A DNA stretch of 64,000 nt from Tanypteryx hageni (lineage: Eukaryota; Arthropoda; Insecta; Odonata; Petaluridae): positions 61,502,057 to 61,566,056 of the forward strand of contig CM054120.1 of assembly GCA_028673005.1 (NCBI GenBank), read 5' to 3'. Positions 11,270 through 24,239 of the stretch are shown one piece after another. The position numbers and the translations under genes are program-made. Each line of letters begins with the position of its first letter. Positions within the stretch are counted from its first letter, which is position 1. Under the pieces are notes generated by a model, which saw nothing but the letters and a program-made list of their open reading frames with translations, searched no databases and was not told the DNA's origin.

Positions 11270-11985
11270 TTATAGTTCCAACGAAAAAAATCTGATATGG
11301 CCACCACATGACTTCTCCATATCTGTAATATTTCTAAAAATTTCAAATAATAATAAATATTTTGAAAAACTGCGAGAAAATGTTAGACTTGACCAAAAAC
11401 AGAAATAAACTAAAACCATAGCCTTCTCATATTGGATATTGTCACAAAGTTCCAACAATTAAGAAAAGAAAAAGGAGCGTTACTAACAATAAGACGTAAC
11501 CAAGCGTCAATTGTTAACAATAGGCATCGGTAGGTGGTGTGGTGGTGGCATCTAAAAATATAAGATATCTCTTAAAAATGCACTATATGGAAATATGTAT
11601 CAAACAAAGGTTGTAGAAAATTAAATATCTACACTATGTATTTTAGTACATTTTTCATATATCAAATATTAAAGCATATGTTAAAAAATAAAAGAAAATA
11701 AACCAGAATAAACACCCACTCCCGTTTGATCGATTTTTACCAAAAACTTTACAGTTCTTCTAACTTACATAGAAATGTTAAATGTAAAATTTCACATTGA
11801 TCTGATTAATAGTTTTTGAGTTAGAACACCCACAATAAAGCTACCACATAGAAATCATCGAGAAAATGGTGAAAACATGTTCAGGGGACTTCAAAACGTG
11901 TATTTCCGTTGAAATTTCGAAGTCGACTTCTTTCATGAATACATTACTTTCCCCTATACTACGTCTATGGAGAAAGTAAAAATCT
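11270..11985 (+). repeat. Dispersed repeat family R1, copy 1
   Basis: Matches 55490-56030 over most of its length: shared blocks include CTGTAATATTTCTAAAAAT, AGGTGGTGTG-TGGTGGCA, and a tail with ATTGATC-GATTAATAGTTTTTGAGTT and TCATCGA-AAAATGGTGAAAAC. The tail also matches 53990-54200. No transposase or terminal repeats identified. Minus-strand frames in copies 1 and 3 share a few residues only because the DNA is shared. Confidence 0.75.
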
Positions 11986-11989
11986 TTGT

Positions 11990-14505
11990 GCGATGGATCT
12001 GTTACTTTCTATCTACCTACCTATACACTAAGTCCTAACGTTTGTCTGATTCTTTCTACTGAACGCTTAATATTTCGAGAACGGTTTGTATGATTTCGAC
12101 CATTTTCCGCAATACTCCTGCTCCTTTAATACATGTCATCGTCTATTATAAGTACAAGGGTTCGATTCCATGGACGTCAAAAGCAGCGACAATGGATTTG
12201 TCATGGCAGCTAATTTTCTCATCGTTTAAGAATTGAAAAACGTTTTTTCTGGTTCTATATATATTTTTACTTTAATTCGACACGGATTAGAATTCACTCT
12301 TCGATAAAATATTTTATTCCAAAAAATGAACCTACAAACTTAGTGTAATTTACGGAATGCTGTTATTTTAGACACGATAAAGAATACGATAGTGGCGAAA
12401 TAAGATACGGCCATTATTCTAAAATTCAATTACGGTTAAAATAGGTAAATTTCGTATTTTTTAACTAATTTTTGTTTCAGTAGCTATTTAAAAGTTCTCA
12501 ATAATTGATGTGCGTAGGTTTTTAAAATACCCGAATAGGTCGTGAAAATACATAGCAAAAAAATGTTTTCCTCTCATAGATGGATGGCAGAAAGAAAATT
12601 TAGTAAGTGACCTCATACGCGGCAATAACTGTCTGCGAGGTAGCCAATAAATCCTTGCCATACGCAGCACAGAGGGACTAACTAGATTAATTAGATGAAA
12701 CATATGTGTCCGAAACCTAATACCAGAAAACGAAACAAAGCCATAATTGATTTGGCGTGCTCGGAATTAAAAAATTCCGGATATCATTATTTTTGATGAA
12801 ATCACTTCGAGGATAATGGCACTGCGGAACTTTCCCGAGAATTGTGAGAGTAATCTGATGATGAGAGCGCTCCGGAAAAACTGCACAGGATTTGTCGACT
12901 AATTATTAGCTGATTAAACTCGATACACTTAATAATTGTAAATTTGTGGAATGTTCCGAGTTTTTAATTAATTCACATTTAATACTTTTTGTGAATTTTG
13001 ACGCAATATGCGACAATTTTTAGGCTGGTTTTCAAACGAAACATAGCCTTATGAAATGGTCCTGTCTGTGCGTATGTGTGTGTGTCCCTTACTTAACAAC
13101 TTTTTATTAATAGACTGATTTTTATGAAACTTGGTATGAGTTCGTGTTGTCAGAGCTCACCTCCGGGCTATATTTCATTTGGCGAAGATTGAAGTGCCGC
13201 GTTCGATTCAAGGAACTTTTTTCCCTATTTGTTTTACATAGAAAGTCTCAAATCAAACGTGCAGAGATGTTTTCTTCGATACTTTAAAATATCTTAAAAT
13301 AGTGATATTGGACCGATGTTTATACTGTTCTAAGGGTAAAAGACTGGATATTTTAATTCTTATCGCCGAGTTTTGATAACTGATCGTATTTTCTTGAATT
13401 TTTACTCAAACTTAGCGTTTTAAATCGCATTCTATCGGATTTTTATCATGGAGACTATTAATACGGAACTCGGCTTGAGAATAGATGGGTGAGCAAATGG
13501 CTTTTTATTTTTCTCCACTTGACAACATTTCAGCAATGGGCAGTTGATCCATACATATTAGCGTATAAACAGTAATATTTATTAAACTCGTTCATTTAAA
13601 AAAATACATTCAAAATATAATGTCAGAAAGAGATGTTGATATTTATTTTAGTATTTTAAACCTGATAGTGCTCTATTAATTTGTTTACCAATATATCTCT
13701 ATCATTGATAAATTTTGAATTACAAATGATATTTATCGTATGAGAGTTCCTTGAAATGACTAACACATACTTAAACATTTCCTGTCAATATAAGTAATCA
13801 AGTCGGGGCGTCAACTTAGGGAAACAATCCTGCATTAGTCCTGGTTTGGACTTCTGGTGGTTTTTAATCTAAGAAGTAGTTGCAAGTCACGCAAAATATG
13901 CTGGTGAATTTATATCTTAATCAAATCGTAATATCACATACATTCTAAAAAGGCGAACGTACAGGTTTTGAAATAATAATAATTATATTATATTATATTT
14001 GCAAAGTGATTTTAATTCTCATTTGTGATTTTCAGTGAAAATATATACACATAAAATATTACATTAGAAACAAGAGCTTATTTAATCGTCGGTTGAAAAT
14101 GAGACGTGGAACTGCTGCGGTAGCATTGGCAAAGTTAATTACAGCGAAAAATCAAATTAATATCCATAATAATGCGATATGAGATTGAAACTTGGAGAAA
14201 ATTAATTAATACCGGAATAAAAGTCAAACGTACTCTATAGACATTTGACCTACTATCTTCATCATATCGTCAAAGGTTGTTTGCACTTAAAAAGGTCCGT
14301 GATTATTATTGCTTAAATCTGGCTCTCCACATATCCCTACTTTCCGTAATATTCTTCATGCGTCGGTAGCTTCGTTTCCCTTTTAAGCCGTTTATTAAGT
14401 GAAACTATTTCCTTCCAGTTTTCCTTCTTACGCGACTTTTATCATTCTCTCTCCTCAGGTTATGTCCGAAACGGTTAGCCTTCGTATATTCGCTCACATT
14501 TCACC
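11990..14505. other. No gene seen; repeat-like A+T-rich sequence
   Basis: Near 13040-13260 there is GACTGATTTTTATGAAACTT, similar in style to the R1 tail and to the 154-bp array, suggesting more old repeat sequence. A lone B-box-like GGTTCGATTCC occurs near 12149-12160 without an A box. Confidence 0.4.
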
Positions 14506-14510
14506 TATTA

Positions 14511-14552
14511 CAGTTATACCTCGATAATTCAAACTCGATTAATACGAAATGC
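14511..14552 (+). mobile_element. Orphan pogo/Tigger-type terminus
   Basis: After a TA, the sequence CAGTTATACCTCGATAATTC begins, the style of a pogo/Tigger terminal repeat. No matching right end was found nearby, so it is either truncated or chance. Confidence 0.4.
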
Positions 14553-14559
14553 TGGTTTA

Positions 14560-15055
14560 TAAGTAGTGTAATTCAGTCTCCTGCAAAAACCTAGGTATAT
14601 GTTTCTTGTTATAACAAACTCGTTCTTACCAACCTCGCCAGTAAAAATTACAAAATTTTAGGTCCCTTGAAGTTTCTACTAACATAATTGTACTGTATTC
14701 TTATTATTTCAAAGTTTTTCATCCTATCTGTCCATGTTATCTTCAGCTTTCTTCTCTATGCCCTCATATCGATGCTTTGACTTACTCTATATATGATAAT
14801 AATTACAGAAACTTTTCGCTGGAAGAATATTGTTAGTACTTTTTTTACTATTTCCTCATTCATAAAAAACTCCAGGCGATTATTAGATAGCGATTATTAC
14901 AGAAATAAGAGAGGGAAGTTTTCCCCTATACTCTTCCTTCAAAGCTGAAATTTATGAACATACCAAGAATTCAGTATTTCTTGAATCTTTTAGATTGAAA
15001 AAACTTACCCATCAGCTGTGAAAATAGATTTTTACAGTGACTTGACATAAGAGCA
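14560..15055. other. No gene seen
   Basis: A+T-rich, no open frame of note. Confidence 0.4.
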
Positions 15056-15854
15056 TTAACCCCTCAAGGCCGTCCAACGTGTCATTACGTCGAGCGATAA
15101 CTTCACATGCCGCCGTCCGACGTGTTAGTACGTCGAACCTCTTTACTATATTTATTTATTTTTTGCCGTGAGGTAAATTACTCGATCTTAAAAACCGCGG
15201 TATATTTCAAAGGGGAAGTTTTGGCTTTAATGATTATATTTTATTCATCAATTTTTATTGTTCTCTTATTTTTAATAAAGAGCTGAAATTTCATGATTAC
15301 TTTTTGTAGTCACGCGATTCCTTCCTTGCGAATATACATACAACGTCATATCTCGGCTTCTACTGAATAAAAAGATGTAATTTTTGTGACTTCTGTAATG
15401 TTTGCGAAGTAACTCAAGAATAAATATATCTAAAATTTTCATGCGAGACATGAAAAATTTGACCTTTTGGAGACTTTTTCCCTAATTGGTTTAGAGGGAG
15501 TACATGCAGCAAATGAAATGTTTATAATAGTTTAAATTTATCTTTGAAGAAGAATGCATGCAAATAATTTTTTAGTTTTTACAATATTGACTATTATATG
15601 AAAGCGCGGGAACGCGCTGTGTTGGTAACGGATCGGTATGCAAATCGCCTCTTTATTTCATGCTAGCGTAAAAGTTATAGTTTTAAAATATAATGTTTTG
15701 TGTAAATTCTCAAAACAATCACAAAAACCCAATAAAATGTTGAACAGTTATGAATTTATATTTTTTGCAATTTTTGCGCCTGAATCGCCAAAATAATCTC
15801 CTTCTGCATCTGGGGTCGGATTTGCACAAACGTTCTTCGGGCTTGAAGGGTAAA
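15056..15854 (+). mobile_element. piggyBac-like MITE (~0.8 kb)
   Basis: The left end starts with the target TTAA and reads TTAACCCCTCAAGGCC. The right end, read in reverse from 15854, is TTACCCTTCAAGCCCG, the same terminal repeat with the right TTAA damaged. Just inside the left end two similar units each hold an inverted repeat (15077-15090, ACGT arms; 15119-15134, GACGT/ACGTC arms). There is no transposase frame, so the element is non-autonomous. Its right end closely resembles that of the large piggyBac at 50264-50286. Confidence 0.75.
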
Positions 15855-15924
15855 ACTACTTTACTTAGGACGGGCGGGCCAAATTTTTATTGATGGGCGC
15901 TCTAGTAGTTACTATTGTTTAGAC

Positions 15925-16188
15925 CAGTGGCGTCTAAACTTTTTCACTGGCGGTTGCATATCCTTTGGTGGGCCGGATTAGAGATTAAATCGGAAATTAT
16001 CTTTATGTTCATAGGAGTGAAAATCAAGTGTGAATAAGGTTTTTATGGTTAACATTTCAGTATTAAAAGTTTTATTAATTTTTCATAAAATGTGTGAATT
16101 TGTGTTTTAACTTTTTAGGATAGATTTATCATCGTACCCTCGCGGGCCGCACAAAAAGCCTTCGTGGGCCGTACTTGGGGTACCACTG
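15925..16188. mobile_element. hAT-type MITE (264 bp)
   Basis: Starts CAGTGGCGTCTAAACTTTTT and ends GGTACCACTG, with internal GGGCCGGATT and GCGGGCCGCA blocks well known from hAT-derived short elements. Flanking 8-mers GTTTAGAC and ACTTAGGC agree at 5 of 8 positions, consistent with an old 8-bp target duplication. Non-coding. Confidence 0.75.
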
Positions 16189-16189
16189 A

Positions 16190-19080
16190 CTTAGGCGTTT
16201 GGCATTACAATCCACATCGGAAGTTACTTACGGAACTGATAGGGGCCATATTAATGAAAAGCGAAAATAAATCATTTTTTGGCATCATTAACTTACTAGT
16301 AAATGTTTTACAGAATTGATTTTATTTTAAAAAAATGAAATTATTTGTATCGGTAGCAGAAGCATGGATAGTTCGCCCAACCCTGATTTAGGCATTTCAA
16401 TTAGCAGGCTACCTTTGTCTGATTTATGGGCGAAAGAGAATATTCACATCGGACATTCTCAAGCAAAAATGTTGACATAAAACGTTCACATAATATGCTA
16501 CACATTCGCGAATTTATAATAAATACGGAAATAAAATAAACTCCAGATTTTTATCGTATTACATCGCGCTTTGCTATAAATGTCTACATATTTTCTATGA
16601 GTCTGGTAGAATATTTCAAATTACCATCTACGCATCCTGCAGATTTTCTCTCCAGAAGTCGCTACATTAGCGGAGACAATGGAGCTTGACACAGATTCCG
16701 CCGAAAACATATTAAGCGCGCTTCGTGCCATTTTATACGTTTCGCTCTACCGAGAATCCGCAGAATTAGCTCCGCAGAAATTTTATCTTCTACATTATTT
16801 TCGTCTGGTCAATTTTTCCATATAAAACCCCATTTTGATGTCTTTTTTAGAGTGGGAGAAGAGAAAGGAAACAAAGTCTAGCTGTCCCTCCATGAGTCTG
16901 CGGGTGATGGTATTGACTGATAAACTTCCCGCGGGGCAATGCAATCACGCAAAAATAAAAGAATGCAGGACTTTTTTCTTTAATTTTACTTCGTGTGCCG
17001 CCATCAAATTTTCAGTCTACAGCGTCGCGCACCCCACTTACCGGCGTCCTCTTTTGTCCCCCTCCAAATATCCTTTGTTCAATCTCATTTACTCTGGCGG
17101 GATCCTGCAAAACCATAAAAGCTGCAACGGAGAAAATCCCCGGGAAAAAGAATGCCTCGCCGCTCTAATCTCCGCCGTCTTCGAAAAGAGGACGGCGGAC
17201 AGATTTTACTGCAGATTGCAGGTCTGCCTCCGCCTGCAATTACAACGGAATGCACGCACCAAGCCTATGTGTATGTACTCGCTAAAATCCGTGTTAATTG
17301 AGACCGGAGTAGGCACAAACTCCAAGGCTGAAAATTTTGCACACAAAAATGGAAGCTATCAATGGTTGTTATAGGACGGATAGTCCACACCCGAATAATA
17401 AGGATATAACATTATATACGCAGGGGCAACTAATAAAAAAGGAGACTCTATATCATATTCTATAAATATAAATTTCAACTTGTTTTCTACACTCTAAAAT
17501 ATGGTTAACTAGCATTAGTAAACACATATATGAGCTGTATTTATTTAAGAATGAAGGAGAAAATAAAAGTTTATGAATAGTGTGCTAACTTTAGTTTCGT
17601 ATTTTTCAGACATCAAAATCTTCACAGGAATACAAGACAATCTTAAAGCAATTAGACGCTTAAAAATGGATATTGAAGAAAGAAACTGTAAGCAGAATTT
17701 TCAAATGATGTGCAGTTTGTGGGTTAGATAATTTATTTCGAAAAATTTTAAATGTTAAAATGGAAATAACAACTGGAATTGGGCCAAAAAATCACGCGAT
17801 ACCTTTGGAGAAGTATTTTTTTTAGAATTCTCTGCCAAGAAGATGGATCAAGTACCCCTGACACTCCTGCGTGTACATCAAAAGTGAGAGGAGTACCAGA
17901 ATCCAGTGTGGAGACTTGGATATAATTCATCACCAACCAGTTGGATTTCTTGTTTTCTATGGTAGAAAAGGTTTCCGAATACATACATCCAGCTCCTTCG
18001 GGAGGATATCTTGCTCGTTACGGAATCTGAATTATTCCAGCCAAGGACATCCAAGACCGTCGACTTGATATCTATTGAATTTATAACGGAGTCTGAACAT
18101 AGTAATATTTTTTGATTTGTTAGGTAAATGTGTTATTTATGTTACATTTGTTACCCGTTTATTATTTTAATATTTCTTTTAAATGAGCACAGCTTTGGGT
18201 TTCCAATGAACCATCACCGTTCCTCCCCACAACCCCATACTACTACTATTTCTCCCTCCCTTCTTTAACCAATAAGTAACCAACCTCGTAATTCCTTTAT
18301 CCCTCCTCCCTCTCTAGCATTCCTATATGTATATGTATTTGGATGGTCTGTTTCCTGGTCATCTGAGGATGTTATTTTGTAACGAAACTGGTCGAAATTA
18401 AAATTTGTATATGTGGATCAATACGTTGTTCTTACGTTTTCCTGATTTATAATAATAGGTTTTTAATTTTCACGCATGCATTATTTTACATTTTAGGTTG
18501 TTGAAGTCAAAAAAATACTTTGAAAAGCATATATTTTACAGCGTATCGTATGTGGTCTCCATTCTTATTGGCAGACCATGTATGTATAAATGTACACTCA
18601 CTTTCAAAAGTCGATCGACAAACTGAGCGGCGCCCTTTCCAGAAATCGTATTTCAACTCTCGCATAGCTTGAATATTCCATGACGACCGGGAATTACAAA
18701 TACATTCAATATTCACATTAGCCTAAAGTCTTGAAGTACTTTCAAACTTTGGCTTTCACGCGTTTAAAAATATCACAAATCGAGAAAATTCACGTTTCAA
18801 CCTTAGTCGCCATATGTATTTAGTGTCGTATTATTAAATACATTTTAACTTTTCGAAGACAATGACCGGTACTACTGTGGCCGTATCCAGTTCGAATCTT
18901 ATGACAGCTCGCCAGAGAGAACCACAACAGCTGCGAAGTTGCAGTTGGTATAAGAAGCTTATTAATTCGCAGAAAATCTTTAAACATCCCCTTCAAATAA
19001 TGATCAGGCTCCGGGGTTCGAATTCTGGGGCAATATTAATATTGGCTTTTAACAGAAAGTTCGTGAGTGGATAAAATAAG
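16190..19080. other. No convincing gene
   Basis: A 179-codon frame at 16835-17374 (plus) has no recognisable domain and no supporting signals; I treat it as chance or unknown. Minus-strand sequence near 18060-17830 hints at a ruined LINE RT (a GVSGVLDP stretch where GVPQGSVLGP would be), too weak to annotate. Confidence 0.35.
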
Positions 19081-19094
19081 TAGGGAATTCGCGG

Positions 19095-19742
19095 AATCTT
19101 ACAGATATATCGATGACGCATTCTGGAACGTCGTCGTATTTTCCGACTTTTGGAAGTAATCAGCTAGGTAAATTGGAACTCTGGCGGTCAAGAAATACCA
19201 GATAAATATCGAATTTCATTACTAGTACATGTAGTGCAAATGTTTAGGTTAACATTTTCAAATATATTATTTCTATTGTGTGTATTTTTTAAAGATACGA
19301 ACAGCGCCACATTATCCAAAAAATAACCCTGGGCATATTAGCATGAGTTTCTGGGGAGAGATGTCGGCAGCTGGTCAAGGGCCTTTGGTGAGGACACCAT
19401 CTAGAATGAAATCTGTCGATTACGTAGAAATTTTGAGGGGGAATTTACTCCCTTTTCTAGATGAGGTTGTTCCTCCAGGACAATTGTCCTATTCATAAGG
19501 ATAATACTACCAAGCGCTTTTTTGAAGAAAGCCCGAGAATTGCCGTCCTGCCGTGGCCTTCTAACTCACCCGATCTCAACCCATAGAGCATCTGTGGGGT
19601 ATCATGGTAAATAAATGGGATTATGCCGGTGATAGAAGAAAGGCGGCTTTGGAAGCCCACGTCCGGGAAGTGTGGGAAAGCTTAAGCCGTCGTCCGACAA
19701 AAATTCAAAATTTATTAAAGAGAGGATCATTAACAAGGTAAG
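19095..19742 (+). pseudogene. Tc1-like transposase relic with an intron
   Basis: Exon 1 (to 19201) reads VVVFSD at the first catalytic Asp and, after a frameshift, FGSNQLGKLELWRSRNTR. Exon 2 (from 19295) continues with YEQRHIIQK and, after another shift, NPGHISMSFWGEMSAAGQGP and DYVEILRGNLLPFLDE, then LPWPSNSPDLNP, IEHLWGIMVNKWDY and the C-terminal helix region. These are the ordered DDE blocks of Tc1-family transposases. The gap 19202-19294 behaves as an intron: it ends TTTTTTAAAG and removing it restores the family sequence, but its donor now reads ATAAAT instead of GTAAAT. Frameshifts and stops make it dead. No N-terminal DNA-binding part was found. Confidence 0.82.
19202..19294 (+). other. 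Intron in the Tc1 relic (damaged donor)
   Basis: Lies between ACC AG and A TAC, splitting an Arg codon. This is the same place as the intron at 51889-52083 in the second Tc1 copy. Acceptor TGTGTATTTTTTAAAG is good; donor AG|ATAAAT has lost GT. Confidence 0.7.
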
Positions 19743-19744
19743 TA

Positions 19745-20690
19745 GAGTCATCTGAAGGAAATACATGGTCCAGCAGTTTATCTTTGGAATTAGTGATTCT
19801 ATTGACCTGTATGAGAGCAAGAAAAGAAAATGAGGAAAATTCCATGTTGCACTTAGGCTGAATTTGTTTTATTGTGAGGACAGACAGCATTTAGGAGGTT
19901 ATAGTCACCAAAGAGAAACATGGGAGTAGCAAGAACTTCATCAATGGTGAAACAGTGCTCTTCATAGTCTGACAAAGCACAGGCTGGAGGCAGTAGCAAC
20001 TGCAGCTATTAAAGTTTTTGTTTTGCCATGACATAATACAACAAAGAAGCTAAATGTTTTACCTGGTAACTTTTGCCATGTATGAATTAATGTCAATCTT
20101 AACAGCAATGAAGGTACCACCGTAACTCAATTTATCACTAGTTAGTTGATCAAGATCCTTTCGGTAACTTTTAGGTCAGAATCACTTATGCCTTGATTCA
20201 AATTATTGTTAGCGATTACAAATATATTAAGATTTGAAGAGCAAACATTGATTTTTAATTCTGCAAGTTTTGTTTTTAAAACTTTTCATGATATCACTAC
20301 CAAGTCTTTCTATCAAAAGCTCTAATCATCTCATAAAAGCTTCCTGTGCTGTTGCTATTCTTGTCCTGATCTCTTCCATCTTGTGACATAATATTACCTA
20401 AATAAATAAAACATTCCCCATACCAGCTTTTCCCCATTCACTGTTACATTAACTAGGGAATACCCACCTTTGTAAAATCTCATAAACTTTGTTTTCTTCT
20501 TATTCATCTTCATCCTGATTGCTTTCACCCTTTCAATTAAGGAACTAACTAGCTTCTGCAGGCCTTTTTCAGTATTACTCACCAATTCTTTTCATCCACT
20601 TATGTAACTGATGTAACCAGGCTTCTTCTGGCTTTTACTTGTTTCTCTACATCTTTCAATGCCTCCCTTATCATTTCTTTTAGCCATATG
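19745..20690. other. No gene seen
   Basis: Short frames only, such as 20394-20585 minus. It may be old LINE sequence (a KKTKFMRF-like stretch on the minus strand resembles text after the RT catalytic box), but no further support was found. Confidence 0.35.
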
Positions 20691-20696
20691 TGAAAT

Positions 20697-20857
20697 TAAT
20701 CAATCAATCATTTATTTAGCAGAAACAGGTTTCTCCAAACTACATTTGTTATAATAGATATATAAGAAGCACATACGACCATGTCCTCCATGGGATTCGA
20801 ACCCGCAACCCTGGCATTGGGAGCTAGGCATGCTAACCACCCCTCTGCCAAGGCCGG
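20697..20857 (-). mobile_element. tRNA-derived SINE
   Basis: On the minus strand an A box TGGCAGAGGGGTGG (20850-20837) is followed 33 bp later by a perfect B box GGTTCGAATCC (20803-20793), the internal RNA polymerase III promoter of a tRNA-derived SINE. The body continues to a 3' tail with TGATTGATTGATTA (about 20710-20697). Cloverleaf pairing beyond the boxes is poor, so it is a SINE rather than a working tRNA. Confidence 0.82.
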
Positions 20858-21014
20858 CATTTTTCTGTGATCTTGACATTTATTTGATTAAACCTTTTTC
20901 TTTATGGAAATTTAAATTGATATAATGAAGTCCTCGGGCCCATGTCCCTCTTCATATATCTTATGATATAATTTACAAAATCTCTGAAGAAGTTATGGCT
21001 ACAATAATCCAAGA

Positions 21015-21042
21015 GGTTGATTAGCCAGAAATTCCATACAAA
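21015..21042 (+). repeat. SINE/LINE 3'-tail fragment
   Basis: GATTAGCCAGAAATTCCATA and the following ACAAACAAACG match the 3' end of the SINE at 45957-46063, so this is the tail of another copy or of its partner LINE. Confidence 0.55.
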
Positions 21043-21595
21043 CAAACAAACGCTCTCTTTCCCCCTTTTCCTAACTACTTCAACATTTTCATGTAAAGTC
21101 ATTAATACCTGCTTCTTTCTTCAACATCAAATCCTGAAGAGCCTTTTCAATCTCACTAATCAATATTAGCAATCCAACACTGTCTACATATTTCTCCCTC
21201 TCTATCTCAGTAGATTCTGACTTCAAATCTTTAGCGTATAATTCCTCAATTTATTATTTCCATCTATTCATCAAATCCTCATGCTCAAATAACAGTTTTC
21301 CATTTTGTCTTTAATTGTAGCCAGCATATTTTCTTTCTTGTTTCGTGTTCCTTTCACTTTTCCATACCATAAGTCTGTTCTGCCTTGTCTCTGCAGTTTT
21401 TCCATGTCTTCACATTGTCCTTTACAGCACATCTCTCTTGCTTTGGTAATCTCTCTCTATATCTTATTCTTTTACTCTCCATACATTCATCTTCCATATT
21501 CTGTGTTAATTTGGTTCCATCTCATCTTTTCCATTATTTAATCATCTCCTCTGTTAACCAGGACTTCCCTATTTTCTTATGTTATTTTGTCTGTA

Positions 21596-23600
21596 CAGTA
21601 AAACCTTGGATTGCGAGCATAATTCATTCCGGAAACGTGTTCGTAATCCAAAGCACTCGTATATCAAAGCGAATTTCCTCATATGAAATAATGAAAACTC
21701 AGATGATTCGTTCCACAGCCCAAAAATATTTATTTAAAAATGATTAATACAAAATACATTTTTTATACATTCACTGGAATCTTTTTCTTTTTGTGCGACT
21801 TTAACAAGGAACCTATCCAATGACACTTGCTTTTGCCTCCTTTTGAGGATTTAATGGAAATGTGACATTGCATTGTCGTTAAACAGATTAATCGCTCGCA
21901 CTGCTACAGCCTTATTCGGGTGGCCGCTTTTCTACAAAATTTTGCACTGTTTCCCACATTTTACACATCTTCCTAATCTCATTTGAAGTGAGGGATTCCT
22001 CCGTCTTTTTCTCCTCCTCAGACGAGATCTCCTCCATAACCTCTTGCTGTTGTTCGCGATGCAGATCCATCAGTTCGTTGGTGGTCAGCTCCTGGACATG
22101 TTCCTCCACCAGCTCTTGAATGTCATCCTCATTCACCTCCAGTCCCATGGTCTTCCCCAAGGACACAATTTCATCGACAACTGGTGGCTCCTGTTCATGA
22201 GCAAACCCCTCAATGCAATCAGACCAGTTTTCTCCATGCAGAATTGAGGGTTCTCTTGGTGACCCCATCCCAGGCTTTATCGATGATCTTGAGGCAGTTT
22301 ACGATGTGGAAATGATTTTTCCAAAACTCTCGGAAGGTAAGGTTTGTTCCTTTGGTCACCTCAAAGCATCGCTGAAATAGTGCTTTGGTGTAAAGGTTTT
22401 TAAAGTTCAAAATAACCTGCTGATCCATGGGCTGGAGTAATGGAGTGATGTTGGGAGGAAGAAACTTGACCTTAATGAACTCGAATTCCTCCAGTAAGTC
22501 GTCCTCAAGGCCTGGAGGATGAGCAGGAGCATTATCCATAACCAGCAAGACTTTGAGTGGCAAATTCTTGTCTAAAAGGTATTTCTTCACTGCAGGGCCG
22601 AAGACCTCGTTGATCCACTCAACGAACAAGATACGAGTGACCCAAGCCTTGCTGTTGGACCTCCACATAACGTTTAACTGGCTCTTCTGCACCTTGCATT
22701 TCTTGAAGGCTCATGGTCTCTCGGAATGATACACGATACATTTTGAAATCACCGCTTGCATTAGCACACAACAAGAGGGTGAGACGGTCTTTCATGGGCT
22801 TGTGACCGGGCATTGCATTCTCTTCTGCTGTAATGTAGGTCCTCTTTGGCATCTTTTTCCAAAAAAGCCCCGTCTCTTCACAGTTAAAAACTTGCTGCGG
22901 CAGGTAACACCCGGAAACGATGAGCTTCTGGAATTCAGCAGCAAACACCTCAGCTCCCTTAGTGTCCGAACTCAGCCTCTCCGTGCCTCAAAACACTATG
23001 GATGCCACTTCTCTTAAAGTTATCAAACCATCCCCTGCTTGCCTTGAAGCCTTCTTCATTTTCTGTCGATGTACCTGGCAGTTTACTTACGAGGTCTGCA
23101 TACAAGGTCTTTGCCTTCTCGCAGATAAAGTTCTCGGTCACAGTATCACCTGCTAGTTGCTTCTCGTTTATCCACAAGAGAAGCAACTTTTGTACATCTT
23201 CCAGAACACGTGGCCGTTGCTTTTATACTCTCGTGATTCCTTTTGCTGCATCTAGCCCCCTTTTTTCTTCTTTCTTCTTTAATACTGCAAATCGTCGACG
23301 TAGACTTGTTATAAAATCTTGCGATGTCGGCCACTCTCATACCTCATTCATGCTTCTCGATGATTTCCTTCTTAACTTCCACCGTAATCATCTCCTTCTA
23401 CTTACCGCCTTCCTTTTCAACCTTTTTCTTCATGGGGCCATTGTTGCAGTACAGTTACTAAAGAACAGTCACTACACTTGGACACAAAATAAAAAAATGT
23501 CTACGCACACACACATGGTCACAACACTATAGTAAACAGTATACGCTTGCACGGATGTTGACTATACGAGTGAGGCACGCCTACTGAGACCGAGCATGGG
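21596..23600 (-). mobile_element. Tigger (pogo-family) transposon, TIGD1-like
   Basis: The left end is TA followed by CAGTAAAACCTTGGATTGCG, a Tigger terminal repeat. The transposase remnant runs on the minus strand from about 23433 to 21912. The opposite terminal repeat was not found; the element seems cut near 23590, where hAT sequence begins. Confidence 0.85.
21912..23433 (-). pseudogene. Tigger transposase (DDE_1), broken into several frames
   Basis: Read from 23433 downward: an N-terminal pogo HTH (MRVADIARFYNKSTSTICSI), a CENP-B-type HTH (GWFDNFKRSGIHSVLRHGE), then the DDE core. The first catalytic block reads VFNCEETGLFWKKMP, with Glu where Asp is usual. The second is LLVMDNAPAHPPGLEDD and the third LPPNITPLLQPMDQQVI. 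An acidic tail ends near 21912. Stops in the N-terminus and frameshifts at about 23180, 22950, 22690 and 22260 make it inactive. Order and length match TIGD1-type transposases. It would have cut and pasted the element at TA. Confidence 0.92.
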
Positions 23601-24065
23601 AGATGGTTAATGTTCTCTATATCAACATCCCAAAGTTCTGCTACACTGTGAAGACAATTGTTCAAAATATGTGCAGGGCAGCCCACTTCAATTAAGGTCT
23701 TTGTCTGTAACAATTTCTTTAATTTTGCAAAGACATTATTTCCTTCATCATTTCGTCTGAGTCATCCAAACGTATTGCAATTGTCCCCTGTGAATGCAAT
23801 GCATTTTTCATGCAAACCATTTTTTTCAAGAGTTTCTTTGACGTAAGTAGAAATGGCATCTGCTGTCCCATTAGGCTTTTTCTGTAATTCAATTAGGTAA
23901 TTTGGTTTGTAACCCTCCTGCCTTCACATCAAAATACTGAATAATTATGGGAAATATCTTTCAGAACCATGATTGTTTCCATCAGTTGAAACCCCTCACT
24001 TTCATTATGTTACCAATACATAATACCAATAATTCAATCATTGCTTTAGACCACGTTACACCATC
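23590..24065 (-). pseudogene. hAT transposase fragment
   Basis: On the minus strand, frames read LIELQKKPNGTADAISTYVK, CIAFTGDNCNT and LIEVGCPAHILNNCLHSVAE. These are the middle part of hAT transposases, around the catalytic Asp of TGDN and the Cys/His insertion region. A stop and frameshift follow the FG after GDNCNT. The C-terminal half is missing; the Tigger at 21596-23600 lies where it should continue. Confidence 0.75.
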
Positions 24066-24239
24066 TACTTTATTCTGGAACAGTAACGCTAAAAAAAATC
24101 TGTTCGTGCTATAGGTGGGTATATAGAAAAATCATAGATTACGAGGCTGAAAACCCCACTGCGCATTATACATGGGTATTTACGGTAATAATTGATGAAT
24201 CATCAACTATTGCTATCAAAAGTGTTTGAATAATTGTCA

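Noticed and set aside
12149..12160. B-box-like GGTTCGATTCC
   Set aside because: No A box at a suitable distance and no SINE-like tail; likely chance.
16835..17374. 179-codon plus-strand frame
   Set aside because: Longest anonymous frame in the first half of the window, but no recognisable motif, no splice or promoter support, and ordinary composition; not enough to call a gene.
17748..18060. Possible Jockey-type RT remnant on the minus strand
   Set aside because: Only a degraded GVSGVLDP stretch supports it; no catalytic box or neighbouring block was found.
19012..19024. B-box-like GGTTCGAATTC
   Set aside because: No A box upstream; it lies just before the Tc1 relic and is probably unrelated.
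19202..19294. AT-AG or U12-type intron in the Tc1 relic
   Set aside because: The donor ATAAAT is explained more simply as a decayed GTAAAT, since the sister copy has a normal GT.
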